From the NCBI GenBank assembly GCA_903882875.1, contig CAIRYQ010000115.1, positions 1 to 64,000 on the forward strand: a stretch of DNA of 64,000 nt, in the 5' to 3' direction. Shown one piece after another: positions 53,595 to 62,767 of the stretch. The position numbers and the translations under genes are program-made. Position 1 is the first letter of the stretch. Each line of letters starts with the position of its first letter. Below the pieces are notes generated by a model. The model had not been told where the DNA came from. It did not search any database and saw only the letters and a list, made by a program, of their open reading frames with translations. Origin of the DNA: an uncultured Spartobacteria bacterium (GTDB taxonomy: Bacteria > Verrucomicrobiota > Verrucomicrobiia > Chthoniobacterales > Chthoniobacteraceae).

Positions 53595-54896
53595 TCAGGG
53601 CGTGAAATGTTCGACTCGCAGCAGCGTCGGCGCGCCCTCGACGGACGGGAGTGCGGTGATGCGTGCGATGGCCTCGCGCACCTGAGCGTGTGTGGCGTCG
53701 TGGAGCATCAGGATGAGCTCCGCGCTCTGGCCGTCGCTCTCGGGCTGGATCATCGAGCTGATGCCGATGTTCAGCGCGCCGAGCACGCCGGCGACCTGCG
53801 CGAGCACGCCGGGTTTGTCGTCCACGGGGATGCGCAGGTAGTACTGGCAGAGGATTTCGTCGAGAGGTTTGCAGTCGCCGTAGAGGCCGTGCGGCATGAA
53901 GCCGAAGTCGCGCCGTTTCGAATCGAGCGCGTGAGCGGCCTCGGCGAGATCGGCGATGACGGCGCTTGCGGTCGGATCCTGTCCCGCGCCGCGTCCGTAA
54001 AACAAAGTTTCACCGACGACGTCGCCGTTGACGCACAGCGCGTTGAAGACGCCGTTCACGCTCGCGAGGACGTGCTTCTCCGGGATGAGCGTGGGATGCA
54101 CGCGCACTTCGATGCTTCTGCTTCCGTCGTCATCCGCCTTGATGATGCCGAGCAGCTTGATGCGGTAGCCGAGCATTTTCGCAAAACCGATGTCGCGCGC
54201 GGTGACTTTCTCGATGCCTTCGACGAACACCTTCGACGGGCAAATCCACGTCCCATACGCGAGCGATGCGAGGATGATCGCCTTGTGCGCCGCGTCCCAG
54301 CCGTTCACGTCGAGCGTCGGATCGGATTCCGCGTAGCCCTGCGCCTGCGCCTCACCGAGCGCGTGCGCGTAGTCGAGCCCGGCTTCGGTCATGCGCGTCA
54401 AAATGTAGTTCGTCGTGCCATTGATGATCCCATGCACCGACTTGATGTGATTCCCGATGAACGACTCGCGCACCGCCTTGATGATCGGGATGCCGCCCGC
54501 GACCGCCGCCTCAAAAAAGATCGGCACCTGCTTCGCCGTCGCGAGGTCGAAGAGTTCCTTCCCGTGCTTTGCGAGCAGCGCCTTATTGCCTGTCACGACC
54601 GTCTTTCCCGCCTCAATGGCGCGGGTGATGAGCCGCAGCGGCTCTTCGATGCCGCCCATCAGCTCGACGATGATCTGCACCCCGGGATCGACGATGAGAT
54701 CCTCCCAGTTTCCGGTGACAGGCTGCGCCGATGTGTCGACGGAACGGCTCTTATTCGGGTCGAGAACCGCGATGCGGCGCACCCAAAGTTCGAACCCGAG
54801 CCGTTGGGACAGCAGGTTACGATTCCGCGAGAGGTGTCTGAAAACACCCATGCCCACAGTGCCGAATCCGGCGAGGCCGATGCCGATTTGTTTCAT
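53595..54896 (-). CDS. hom: Homoserine dehydrogenase
   Basis: The 433-residue protein has the NAD(P) motif GLAGFGTVGMGVFRH at the N-terminus and the catalytic-domain signature GTTNYILTRMTEAGLDYAHA, followed by AQAQGYAESDPTLDVNGWDA. The C-terminal ~80 residues form an ACT domain (RIPVDDKPGVLAQVAGVLGA), so feedback by threonine is likely. It reduces aspartate-semialdehyde to homoserine in the methionine/threonine branch. It is not flanked by thrB or thrC. The start codon lies upstream of an apparent divergent promoter shared with the DUF1501 gene. Confidence 0.96.
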   Translation of the reverse strand: MKQIGIGLAGFGTVGMGVFRHLSRNRNLLSQRLGFELWVRRIAVLDPNKSRSVDTSAQPVTGNWEDLIVDPGVQIIVELMGGIEEPLRLITRAIEAGKTVVTGNKALLAKHGKELFDLATAKQVPIFFEAAVAGGIPIIKAVRESFIGNHIKSVHGIINGTTNYILTRMTEAGLDYAHALGEAQAQGYAESDPTLDVNGWDAAHKAIILASLAYGTWICPSKVFVEGIEKVTARDIGFAKMLGYRIKLLGIIKADDDGSRSIEVRVHPTLIPEKHVLASVNGVFNALCVNGDVVGETLFYGRGAGQDPTASAVIADLAEAAHALDSKRRDFGFMPHGLYGDCKPLDEILCQYYLRIPVDDKPGVLAQVAGVLGALNIGISSMIQPESDGQSAELILMLHDATHAQVREAIARITALPSVEGAPTLLRVEHFTP

Positions 54897-55077
54897 AAAA
54901 ATGGGCGCGGACTATCGAAGCGCCGCACGCGAGCGGCAAGCGCGGAGTGGCGGTGATTCGGTGGATGGCGAGCCGCGTCGTCCTGCTCAGGAAGGAGTCC
55001 CGCGTGTCGGTTTATTGGACAGGATGGATGCGATTGCCCATGCTAAGAAAGAAGCGCACTCCAGCTCATTTTTCACA

Positions 55078-56517
55078 ATGTCCGAACCGTCTAATTTTTT
55101 CCCCCTCCATGCGAGCCGTTGCCGCGGCCCGATCTCGCGCCGCAGTTTCCTGGAGTTTGGTGCGTTGGGCCTGCTCGGGCTCGGCATGAGCGATGTGCTG
55201 CGCGCGGAGTCGGTGGCGAAGGCCGCTGGCAAAAAGGTGCGGGAGAAGAGCGTCATTTTCATCTGGCTGCCAGGCGGCATGTCGCATCTCGAAAGCTACG
55301 ACATGAAACCCGACGCGCCGTCGGAGTACCGCGGCAGCTTCAGCCCGATCAAAACGAACGTGCCGGGCATCGAGGTGTGCGAACTTTTCCCGCGGCACGC
55401 GAAGATTGCGGACAAGTTCAACATCATCCGATCGGTGTGCCACGAGTTCGCCGACCACGGTGGCGGGCACAAGCGGTTCCTCACCGGACGCATGCCTGCG
55501 ACGCCGACAGGCTTTGTGAACGACGCACCGGCGGTGACTTCGATCATCAGCAAAAAGCTCACGCGTGCGGATCAGCCGATGCCCGCGACCGTGCTCGGCG
55601 TGGACGGGGGCCGGCAGGCGATTGATATTTTTTCATTCGGCGCGGCGTATCTCGGCGCGAGCACGACGCCATTTGTCGTCGCGGGCGATCCGAGCGCGCC
55701 GGATTTCAAGGTGCAGAACATCGGCCTCACGCCCGACATGCAGACGCGGCTCGACGACCGAGTGCATCTGCTCGGCGGTATTGACCGGCTGAAGCGCGAC
55801 GCGGACACGAGCGGGCTGATGGGCGCGATGGATGAGTTCAGCCAGCGCGCATTCCACATGCTCACGTCGCCGAAAGTGCAGGCTGCATTTGATCTCAGCC
55901 GCGAGCCGGAAAAATTGCGCGAGCGGTACGGACGCAGCGCGTACGGACAGCGCGGCATCATGGCGCGGCGTCTCGTCGAGGCGGGCACCCGCTTTGTCTC
56001 GATGGTGTGGGAGAATCCATTTCCCGGCGGGCAGATTCCCCAGAACTGCTGCTACAACTGGGATTCGCACGCGGTGAACTGCCACATGTTCGACGACAGC
56101 CGCTGGCGCATGCCCGTATATGATCAGGCGCTCACCGCGCTCATCGAGGACATCTACGACCGCGGTCTCGACAAGGACGTGATGGTGATCGCGACGGGCG
56201 AATTTGGTCGGACGCCTAAGATTAGCACGGCAGTCGGCACGCAGACGAAAGTCACGCAGCCCGGCCGCGACCACTGGCCGAATGCGATGTCCATGCTAGT
56301 GACCGGCGGCGGAATGCGCACCGGCCAGATCATCGGCGCGACGAATGCGCGCGGCGAGCATCCCGTGGAGCGCCAGTTTTCGCCGAATGATCTCTGGGCC
56401 ACGGTCTATCGCCACCTCGGCATTGATTACGACGACAGCTTTCCTGATCATCAGGGCCGCCCGATGCCGATCCTGCCGTTCGGCTCGCCAATCGAGGAGA
56501 TCCTGCCGGTTGGTTGA
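55078..56517 (+). CDS. DUF1501 family Tat-exported protein
   Basis: The 479-residue protein has a Tat-type signal with SRRSFLEFGALGLLGLGMSD near residues 20-37. The sequence then follows the DUF1501 (sulfatase-like fold) pattern: FIWLPGGMSHLESYDMKPDA, GGGHKRFLTGRMP, and ATGEFGRTPKI. DUF1501 genes are abundant in Verrucomicrobia and Planctomycetes, often beside DUF1549/1553 cytochrome-like genes; no such partner is present here. The activity is unknown, possibly sulfatase-related. The ATG at 55078 was chosen because an upstream in-frame start would lie inside hom on the other strand. Confidence 0.92.
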   Translation: MSEPSNFFPLHASRCRGPISRRSFLEFGALGLLGLGMSDVLRAESVAKAAGKKVREKSVIFIWLPGGMSHLESYDMKPDAPSEYRGSFSPIKTNVPGIEVCELFPRHAKIADKFNIIRSVCHEFADHGGGHKRFLTGRMPATPTGFVNDAPAVTSIISKKLTRADQPMPATVLGVDGGRQAIDIFSFGAAYLGASTTPFVVAGDPSAPDFKVQNIGLTPDMQTRLDDRVHLLGGIDRLKRDADTSGLMGAMDEFSQRAFHMLTSPKVQAAFDLSREPEKLRERYGRSAYGQRGIMARRLVEAGTRFVSMVWENPFPGGQIPQNCCYNWDSHAVNCHMFDDSRWRMPVYDQALTALIEDIYDRGLDKDVMVIATGEFGRTPKISTAVGTQTKVTQPGRDHWPNAMSMLVTGGGMRTGQIIGATNARGEHPVERQFSPNDLWATVYRHLGIDYDDSFPDHQGRPMPILPFGSPIEEILPVG

Positions 56518-56627
56518 GTTCGGAGCGCCGACCCTAACTTCGACACGCTGCGCTCCGTTTGCGTGTCACGCGTCTGTTGCAAAAAATGTGCGGGCATCGC
56601 GGTGACGTGCTGCTAGTGCTCTGAACG

Positions 56628-57803
56628 ATGTCCTGGTTCCTCGGATTCCTGCTGCTCGTCGCGCTCGTCGCGTGGTGGCGCCGTGAATCGCAGCACCGCC
56701 GCCGCGAGACCGCGCACGCAAGGCGCGCGCAGGATCTCCTGCGCGAGCACGAGGTGCTTCGCAATCAGCGCACGCTCGCGGAGGCGAATCTGGAAATCAT
56801 TTTGTCCTCGATGCAGGAGGGCGTGCTCGTGCTCGACAAGCGGCGCACCGTGCGGCTCGCGAATCCTGCGGCGCAAAAGCTTTTCAACCTCCCGGAGGAA
56901 TACACGGGCCGAGCGGTGCTCGAACTGCTCCGCGAGCCGGCGGTGGACGGCATGGTAATCGCGGCGGTCGCGAAATCCGAGGCGTGCGAGGCGGAACTGA
57001 ACCTGCCCGCACGCAGGCCGCCGTTGGTGCTCGCAGTCCGCGTCGCGCCGATGCGCGACGCATCGGGTGAGCCGGCTGCGCTCGCGATGTTCCGCGACAT
57101 CGGGCACACGAAGCGGCTCGAGGAGGTGCGGCGCGAATTTGTCGCAAACGTCTCGCACGAACTGCGCACGCCGCTTGCGATTTTCCAGGGCTACGTCGAG
57201 CAGCTCATGGACGTGCCGGACATGCCGCGCAAGGAGCAGGCGGAGGCGTTCGACGTGCTGGACCGGCACACGAGGCGGCTCACGGCGCTCGTCGAAGATC
57301 TCCTCGTGCTCGCGCGGATGGAGTCGCGCGAGGGCGAGCTTTTGCCGGAGGAAATCGCGCTGCCGGATTTTTTCTCCGGCATTGCGCGCGACTTTGCACT
57401 GCGCGCAAAAAAGAAGGGCGTGACACTGAGCGTGGATGTGCCCGCGGACATCGCACCGCTGCACGCGGACCCGCTGCGCATGGAGCAGGTCTTCACAAAC
57501 CTTACGGACAACGCGCTGAAATTCACGCCCGTGGGCGGCACGGTCACGCTCGGCGCGTCACTCACGGGGAAGGAATTCCTGCTGTGGGTGAGCGACACGG
57601 GGCAGGGGATCTTGTCGAGCCACCTGCCGCACATTTTCGAACGGTTCTACCGCGTGGACAAGGGCCGCAGCCGCGATGTCGGCGGGACCGGACTCGGGCT
57701 CAGCATCGTGAAGCACATCGCCCGCGCACACGGCGGCGACGTGGAGGCGGAAAGCACGTTCGGAAAAGGAACGACGATCCGGCTGCGGCTGCCGAATTTA
57801 TAG
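56628..57803 (+). CDS. Sensor histidine kinase (PhoR/ResE-like)
   Basis: The 391-residue protein has an N-terminal hydrophobic segment (about 3-18), a short basic helical stretch, a PAS-like domain (about 45-155, VLDKRRTVRLANPAAQKLFN), and a HisKA domain with the phospho-acceptor H177 in NVSHELRTPLAIFQGY. The HATPase domain has NLTDNALKFTPVG, DTGQGI and GGTGLGLSIVKHI. It lacks a periplasmic sensor domain, which fits PhoR-like kinases that sense through partners. No response regulator gene is adjacent, so it is orphan in this window. It converges with rho, only 6 bp apart. Confidence 0.93.
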   Translation: MSWFLGFLLLVALVAWWRRESQHRRRETAHARRAQDLLREHEVLRNQRTLAEANLEIILSSMQEGVLVLDKRRTVRLANPAAQKLFNLPEEYTGRAVLELLREPAVDGMVIAAVAKSEACEAELNLPARRPPLVLAVRVAPMRDASGEPAALAMFRDIGHTKRLEEVRREFVANVSHELRTPLAIFQGYVEQLMDVPDMPRKEQAEAFDVLDRHTRRLTALVEDLLVLARMESREGELLPEEIALPDFFSGIARDFALRAKKKGVTLSVDVPADIAPLHADPLRMEQVFTNLTDNALKFTPVGGTVTLGASLTGKEFLLWVSDTGQGILSSHLPHIFERFYRVDKGRSRDVGGTGLGLSIVKHIARAHGGDVEAESTFGKGTTIRLRLPNL

Positions 57804-57809
57804 CGGCGG

Positions 57810-59630
57810 TCAGCCCGGAATTTCGCGGAGCAACTGCGAGTTCGTCGGGAATTTCTTCACGAAGGTCAGCAGTCGTTCGATTGCTTCCAAGGGCTTGTGG
57901 CCCGCGAGGCCGCGGCGGATGACGCTGATCTTGTGCAGGTCGTCGCTCGGGATGAGCAGTTCGTCGCGCCGCGTGCCGCTCTGGAAAATATCAATCGCGG
58001 GATACACGCGCTGGTCGCTGATTTTGCGGTCGAGCACGATCTCGCTGTTGCCGGTGCCCTTGAACTCCTGGAAGATCAGTTCGTCCATGCGGCTGCCGGT
58101 ATCAATGAGCGCGGTGGCGACGATGGTCAGCGAGCCGGCCTCCTCGGTGTTGCGCGCGGCGGCGAAAATTTTCCGCGGGATTTCCAAGGCGCGGCTGTCC
58201 ACGCCGCCGGACATCGTGCGTCCGCCGCCGGCGATGGCGTTGTTGAACGCGCGTCCGAGCCGTGTGATCGAGTCGAGGAGGATGAACACGTCGCGTCCGC
58301 TTTCCACGAGCCTCTTCGCGCGCTCGATGCAGAGCTGCGCGATGCGCGTGTGGGATTTCACGTCCATGTCGTTCGAGCTGGCCCAGAGTTCCGCGGCGGG
58401 GATGTTGCGCTTGAAGTCGGTGACCTCCTCGGGGCGTTCGTCCACGAGCAGGATCATCAGCTTCACGTCGGGATGATTTTTCACGACCGCCTCCGCCATG
58501 TGGTGCAGCAGCGTGGTCTTGCCCGTGCGCGGCGGCGCGACGATGAGGCCGCGCTGGCCTTTGCCGATGGGCGTGACGAGATCAATGATGCGCGTGGTGA
58601 AACGATCCGGCACCGTCTCCAGCTTCATGCGCTCGAGCGGGCTGATCGTGGTGAGATCGTCGAATGCAGGCCACGCCTTTGCGTCATCGGGATCCGCATC
58701 GTTGATCTTCAGGATGCGGTGAATCTGGAGTCCGCGATGGCTCTTACGCGCCTCGGCCTTGAGCCATTGCCCGTCGCGCAGGCCGTATTTTTTCACCGCC
58801 TCGGGCGTGACGAAAACATCGCTCGGATGCGGCTGGAAAAAGCGCGAGGGGTCGCGCAGGAAGCCGAAGCCCTTGCCCGAGATTTCGCAGTAGCCTTCGC
58901 ACTCGACGAGTTCATCGGGTTCCGGCTCGCGCGAGGGCTGCGGCGGGGCTTCCTGCTGTTCACGGTTTTGCTCGCGGCTTTGGTCACGGTTTTGCTCGCG
59001 GTTCTGCTGCTGGTCGCGGCGTTGCTGGCGATGGTCGGGACGATCCTGCCGTTCGCGGCCACGGTTCTGCTGCTGCGGCGCTTGGGGATTTTGTGCAGGC
59101 TGTGCGGCGGGTGCCGTTGCCTCGGCCTGCGGTGCGCCTGCGGCCGGAGCGTTCGCCGCGAATGCCTGCTGCGCGGCCATCTTTGCGCCCATCATTGCCG
59201 ACATGATCGCGTCGAGCTGCGCCTTTTCCTGAGGGATCGGGATGTTTGCGGCGCGCAGGAATGCTTCGACCTCGCGCGGGATGTAGAGCGGGCGCGGCCT
59301 CGGTGCATCGCCACCCGGAGCGGGCGCGGCGGGAGGGACGGGCGCCGCCGGAGCAGCGATCGGCGCCGTTGCGATCTCCGCAACGGGAGTCGCAGGAACA
59401 ACCGGCGCAGGCTCGCCTGCGGGCGCGACCACGGGTTCGATTCCGAGTTCGGGCTGTGCGGGAGTCTCCTCTGTCGCAGCGGCCTTCTTCGGCGTCGCGC
59501 GTTTCGCAGCTTTCGCGGGTGCCTTTTTGGCAGTCACCGTGGTTGTTGTTGTGCCTGCGGCCTTTTTCTTTGCCGCCTTTTTTTTCGGAACCTGCTCGTC
59601 GAGCAGATCCGGTTCTGTTTTTTTGCTCAT
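57810..59630 (-). CDS. rho: Transcription termination factor Rho with long disordered N-terminal region
   Basis: The 606-residue protein is much longer than E. coli Rho (419). The N-terminal part is Lys/Ala/Pro/Thr-rich, followed by a Q/R/N/E-rich tract at about residues 195-245 (NREQNRDQSREQNREQQ). The RNA-binding cold-shock part (EGYCEISGKGFGFLRDPSRF) and the RecA-like ATPase follow, with P-loop APPRTGKT at 365-372 and GGGRTMSGGVDS for secondary RNA binding. I chose the ATG at 59628-59630; upstream in-frame residues are unlikely. Such disordered inserts occur in Rho of several phyla and can drive condensation, as reported for Bacteroides Rho. Confidence 0.95.
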   Translation of the reverse strand: MSKKTEPDLLDEQVPKKKAAKKKAAGTTTTTVTAKKAPAKAAKRATPKKAAATEETPAQPELGIEPVVAPAGEPAPVVPATPVAEIATAPIAAPAAPVPPAAPAPGGDAPRPRPLYIPREVEAFLRAANIPIPQEKAQLDAIMSAMMGAKMAAQQAFAANAPAAGAPQAEATAPAAQPAQNPQAPQQQNRGRERQDRPDHRQQRRDQQQNREQNRDQSREQNREQQEAPPQPSREPEPDELVECEGYCEISGKGFGFLRDPSRFFQPHPSDVFVTPEAVKKYGLRDGQWLKAEARKSHRGLQIHRILKINDADPDDAKAWPAFDDLTTISPLERMKLETVPDRFTTRIIDLVTPIGKGQRGLIVAPPRTGKTTLLHHMAEAVVKNHPDVKLMILLVDERPEEVTDFKRNIPAAELWASSNDMDVKSHTRIAQLCIERAKRLVESGRDVFILLDSITRLGRAFNNAIAGGGRTMSGGVDSRALEIPRKIFAAARNTEEAGSLTIVATALIDTGSRMDELIFQEFKGTGNSEIVLDRKISDQRVYPAIDIFQSGTRRDELLIPSDDLHKISVIRRGLAGHKPLEAIERLLTFVKKFPTNSQLLREIPG

Positions 59631-60042
59631 GGAAATCTGAAGTCTGGAGTGTGTGCTGCGCCTGTTCCGCAGCGCCGCGGTATGTCTTGCATCCCACATT
59701 TTTCTCCGCAGGCTCGGCCCGCGTTATTCCTCGCCGCTGACGTTGCTCGTCTTGGCGAATGCGCCGGAGGACTGCCCGCGGTGGGGCGGGGGCAGGCGTC
59801 CTGCGCGTCACGTTGGATCACTGGTTGAGCCCAGCCATCATGCGGTGGAAAAGGGAAGGATTGCGCTGCGGTCGGGAGGGTTTGCTGAAGTCGCTGAAGA
59901 CTGGCCCGTTCAGTCGGGGAGACCGAAACCGCTCACGCAAATCGAACGCTGCAAGAATGCAGAGCCCGCGCGTGCCGTCAATGGGAATCTTCGCAATCGC
60001 GAATTTGAAAATGAGATCGGCAGGTGCCGCGCAATCTCCCGG
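59631..60042. other. 412-bp rho leader region without recognised gene
   Basis: This gap lies between the NfeD-like gene and rho, both on the minus strand. No gene is convincing. A partly paired GC-rich stretch near 59768-59803 (AGGACTGCCCGC with its inverse) could fold in the rho leader RNA. Since many rho genes are controlled by attenuation in their leader, this region may be regulatory, but that is inference. Confidence 0.45.
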
Positions 60043-60510
60043 TCAGTCGCAACGATGGACGATCACGCCGGTGCCCTCCACGCGCACGATGCGGACGGAG
60101 GTTCCCCTTTCGAGAAAATCGCCGCCAGTGATCGCGTCCACGCGTTTCCCGCCGACGAGGATCGTGCCGCTCGGGCGCAACGGAGTGATCGCGGTGCCGG
60201 TCTGCCCGGCGAGCTCCGCGAGGCCCGCGGCCTGCGCGGTGCCGGTGTCCGCGGCAGTGAGCGTCATGCGGCGGCCGAACCGCGTGTGCTGGAATTTCGT
60301 CGCCCAGAACCACCAGAGCCCCGCGGTGGCTGCGCTCGCGGCGAGCAGCGTGATGTTGCCGGCGGCCGCGCCGAGGTCGTAATACGCATTGAAGACGGCT
60401 GCGATGAGCAGGATCGCGCCGATGACTCCCGCGATGATTCCTGGCAGGAACATCTCCAGAAAAAGCAGCGCAACGCCAGCGATGGCGAGGGCGATGACGG
60501 TGCTGGTCAT
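60043..60510 (-). CDS. NfeD-like membrane protein with OB-fold domain
   Basis: The 155-residue protein has two to three hydrophobic segments in the first 80 residues (VIALAIAGVALLFLEMFLPG, then GVIGAILLIAAVF) and a C-terminal soluble domain of about 70 residues. The soluble part has GQTGTAITPLRPSGTILVGG and RGTSVRIVRVEGTGVIV, the NfeD-type OB fold. Full-length NfeD proteins pair with stomatin/flotillin partners; none is visible in the window. This short form lacks the ClpP-like protease domain of long NfeD proteins. Role: membrane quality control or microdomain organisation (from family knowledge). Confidence 0.85.
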   Translation of the reverse strand: MTSTVIALAIAGVALLFLEMFLPGIIAGVIGAILLIAAVFNAYYDLGAAAGNITLLAASAATAGLWWFWATKFQHTRFGRRMTLTAADTGTAQAAGLAELAGQTGTAITPLRPSGTILVGGKRVDAITGGDFLERGTSVRIVRVEGTGVIVHRCD

Positions 60511-60534
60511 AGGAAAAGTTGGATAGTGAAAATC

Positions 60535-60607
60535 GAGTGTTGAGAGGCGGGAAATGGAAGGGTGAATGCGGAGTGCCTTTCCTCCCGACTCTCAACCTTC
60601 AACACTC
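60535..60607. repeat. Imperfect inverted repeat between NfeD-like gene and next gene
   Basis: GAGTGTTGAGAGGCGGGAAA (from 60535) pairs with the complement of 60578-60607 with a 7-base bulge. The motif GAGTGTTGA and its inverse TCAACACTC make up the ends. It lies upstream of the NfeD-like start and downstream of the following gene's stop. Confidence 0.55.
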
Positions 60608-60616
60608 AACTCCGCA

Positions 60617-61471
60617 TCAGTCCCGCACGCGGCTCGGCTTCACGTAGTCCTCGTCGGCTCCGCGTTGCGGCTCCGGTGCAGGGCGCGAGCCGTGCGGCCC
60701 GGCCGTGTTGCGATGATCGCCTGTGAAAAGGTTGTGGAAGAAATCGCCGATCTGCCGCCCGCGGCGCTCAAGGTGATTGCTCACCCGTTGGCCCGCGCGA
60801 TCCAGAAAATCATTTGCATCGTCGCTGGCCTGTCGGACGCCGGGCGTAGCGCCGCGGCCTTTCACGGGACGCTCCTCCGGCGCAGGCTGGTAGCGCGGTT
60901 CGGGGGCGGGCGCGGGAACCGGAACGGCCTCCTCGACAGGCGCGGCGGCGACGGGCTTGCGGCGCGCGGTGAGACCGTCGGAAGAAAGCACCTTTCCAGT
61001 CGTCGCCGAGATGTTCACCGTTGCGACGTTACTGCTCTGCTCATCAATCAGCCGCACTTCCCACACGGGCGCGCCGGACTTGCTGCCCGAGTGCAGCCAG
61101 TAGCTCGCGTGGTCGTAGGCAAAGGCGGTCTTTTTTGCCTCGCGCTCGGCGACAGTGTGTGCGCCGTCGCTGTCGAGGCTGAGCTGGCTCATGTTCAGCG
61201 ATGCGCCCTCGGTGCGTGCGGCGCGATCTGCGGAGAGCTGCTTGCCCTGCACGGTGAAGGTTTTTCCGTTCACGCTGCCCGCCGCGCTTTTCACGGTGAT
61301 CTTCCAGGACTTCGGCTCGGGTGCGCCTTTTTCGCCGCGGACCTCGGTCGTGTTGTCAATGAATGCCTCACCCTTTTTTTCCCCGAGCACGCGCAGCGCC
61401 TCGTAGGCGGTGGCTGCGTGCGCGGCTTGCGATGCGATGGCTACGGCGAATGCGAGGAGGGCTGTTCTCAT
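60617..61471 (-). CDS. Hypothetical secreted protein with Pro/Ala-rich middle
   Basis: The 284-residue protein has a Sec signal peptide (MRTALLAFAVAIASQAAHA). I chose the ATG at 61469-61471 for this reason. Residues ~20-175 contain two similar beta-rich halves (SWKITVKSAAGSVNGKTFTV and PVWEVRLIDEQSSNVATVNI) that recall PepSY-like domains. The latter has the typical end of a PepSY unit (SATTGKVLSSDG). A Pro/Ala/Glu-rich linker follows, then a charged tail. No catalytic motif is visible. It lies downstream of obg on the same strand, 68 bp away. Function unknown. Confidence 0.75.
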   Translation of the reverse strand: MRTALLAFAVAIASQAAHAATAYEALRVLGEKKGEAFIDNTTEVRGEKGAPEPKSWKITVKSAAGSVNGKTFTVQGKQLSADRAARTEGASLNMSQLSLDSDGAHTVAEREAKKTAFAYDHASYWLHSGSKSGAPVWEVRLIDEQSSNVATVNISATTGKVLSSDGLTARRKPVAAAPVEEAVPVPAPAPEPRYQPAPEERPVKGRGATPGVRQASDDANDFLDRAGQRVSNHLERRGRQIGDFFHNLFTGDHRNTAGPHGSRPAPEPQRGADEDYVKPSRVRD

Positions 61472-61539
61472 GTGCCTGAATGATGAGGCTGAACTGCGAA
61501 ATTTCCAGCACGAACGCGCGGGCGCTGCCGCGTGGCGGA

Positions 61540-62703
61540 TTAGTTTTCCTCGGCAGCCTCCGGCTCCGCGGGCGCGGGGGGCTCCTCGGGAATCAGCTCG
61601 CCGAGCCGCGCCTTCAGCTTGTCCAGTCCCTCCGACTGCTCTGCGCACACGGGGAAGACTTCCAGCTTTTTGTATCGCGTCTTGAACTGCTTGAGCTTCG
61701 TCTTTGCGCCTTCGAGATCCATTTTGTTCGCGACGACAATCCACTGGCGCTCGCTCAGCGTCGGGTCGTAGAGATCGAGTTCCTTGCGCAATTTTTGCAA
61801 ATCCTCCAGCGGCTCGCGTCCCTCGCTGCCCGCCATGTCGAGCACGAAGATGAGCAGCTTGCAGCGCACGATGTGCCGCAGAAAATCGTGGCCCAGGCCG
61901 ACATTCTCATGTGCGCCCTCGATGAGTCCGGGGATGTCCGCGACCGTTACGCGGCGGTAGTTCGCGAGGTCCACCACGCCAATGTGCGGCGTGAGCGTCG
62001 TGAACGGATACGGCGCGATTTTCGGATGTGCGTTGGAAATGTGTGAGAGCAGCGTGCTCTTGCCGGCATTCGGATAACCGACGAGTCCGGCGTCCGCGAT
62101 CTTCCGCAGTTCAAGGTAAAAGACGCCCTCTTCACCGTCCACGCCATCGGTGAATTGCCGCGGCACGCGGTTGCGGCTGCTCTTGAAATGCACGTTGCCC
62201 TTGCCGCCGTCTCCGCCCTTGCACAGCACGAAATCCACACCCGGACGGTCGAGATCCGCGACGAGTTCGAGTTCGTCGGGATCCACTTTCTTTTTGCGCG
62301 GCTCGTGGCGGTGTTCGAGCTTCGCGGCCTCCTCGTCCGTCAGCGTTTCGAGATCGAGGAATGAAGTCGTGTCGCGCGGGGCGGGGCCGGTCTCCTCCGG
62401 CGTGAAGGGCATCCGGTAAATGAGCGTGCCCACGGGCACCTTGTAGATCATGTCCTGCGCCCCGTGGCCCGTGCAATTTTTCGAGCCGCCGTTGTCGCCG
62501 TTCTTCGCCTTGAGATTCGACTGGTAGTGAAACTCCACGAGGTTGTCCACGTTCGGGTCTGGCCGCAGGATCACGTTGCCGCCGCGTCCGCCGTCGCCGC
62601 CGTCGGGCCCGCCGCGCGGCACAAATTTTTCCCTGCGAAATGAAACGGCCCCGCGCCCGCCCTTGCCGGCCTTTGCGTGAATCTGGATGTGGTCAACGAA
62701 CAT
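61540..62703 (-). CDS. obgE: GTPase Obg/CgtA
   Basis: The 387-residue protein has the glycine-rich Obg domain at the N-terminus (AGKGGRGAVSFRREKFVPRG and GGDGGRGGNVILRPD). The G domain follows with GYPNAGKST at 209-217, ADIPGLIEGAH as switch II, and ANKMDLEGA as NKxD. An insertion of about 40 charged residues (TDEEAAKLEHRHEPRKKK) sits inside the Obg domain around residue 120-150. The C-terminal OCT domain is absent; the chain ends in an acidic Pro/Glu/Ala tail. Obg binds the 50S subunit and acts in ribosome assembly and stress control. Confidence 0.96.
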   Translation of the reverse strand: MFVDHIQIHAKAGKGGRGAVSFRREKFVPRGGPDGGDGGRGGNVILRPDPNVDNLVEFHYQSNLKAKNGDNGGSKNCTGHGAQDMIYKVPVGTLIYRMPFTPEETGPAPRDTTSFLDLETLTDEEAAKLEHRHEPRKKKVDPDELELVADLDRPGVDFVLCKGGDGGKGNVHFKSSRNRVPRQFTDGVDGEEGVFYLELRKIADAGLVGYPNAGKSTLLSHISNAHPKIAPYPFTTLTPHIGVVDLANYRRVTVADIPGLIEGAHENVGLGHDFLRHIVRCKLLIFVLDMAGSEGREPLEDLQKLRKELDLYDPTLSERQWIVVANKMDLEGAKTKLKQFKTRYKKLEVFPVCAEQSEGLDKLKARLGELIPEEPPAPAEPEAAEEN

Positions 62704-62767
62704 CCGCGCACCTTCGTGCGAAGGCCGCCCCGTGTCGAGGCCTGTGCGATTTCAGCGACATGTCGCG

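Noticed and set aside
57897-59828. 643-codon plus-strand frame antisense to rho
   Set aside because: Rho on the minus strand has all its motifs. The antisense frame is leucine/arginine-rich without any domain.
59631-60042. Possible tRNA or known riboswitch in the rho leader
   Set aside because: I found no cloverleaf or T-loop consensus and no conserved riboswitch core; only a weak GC-rich hairpin is visible.
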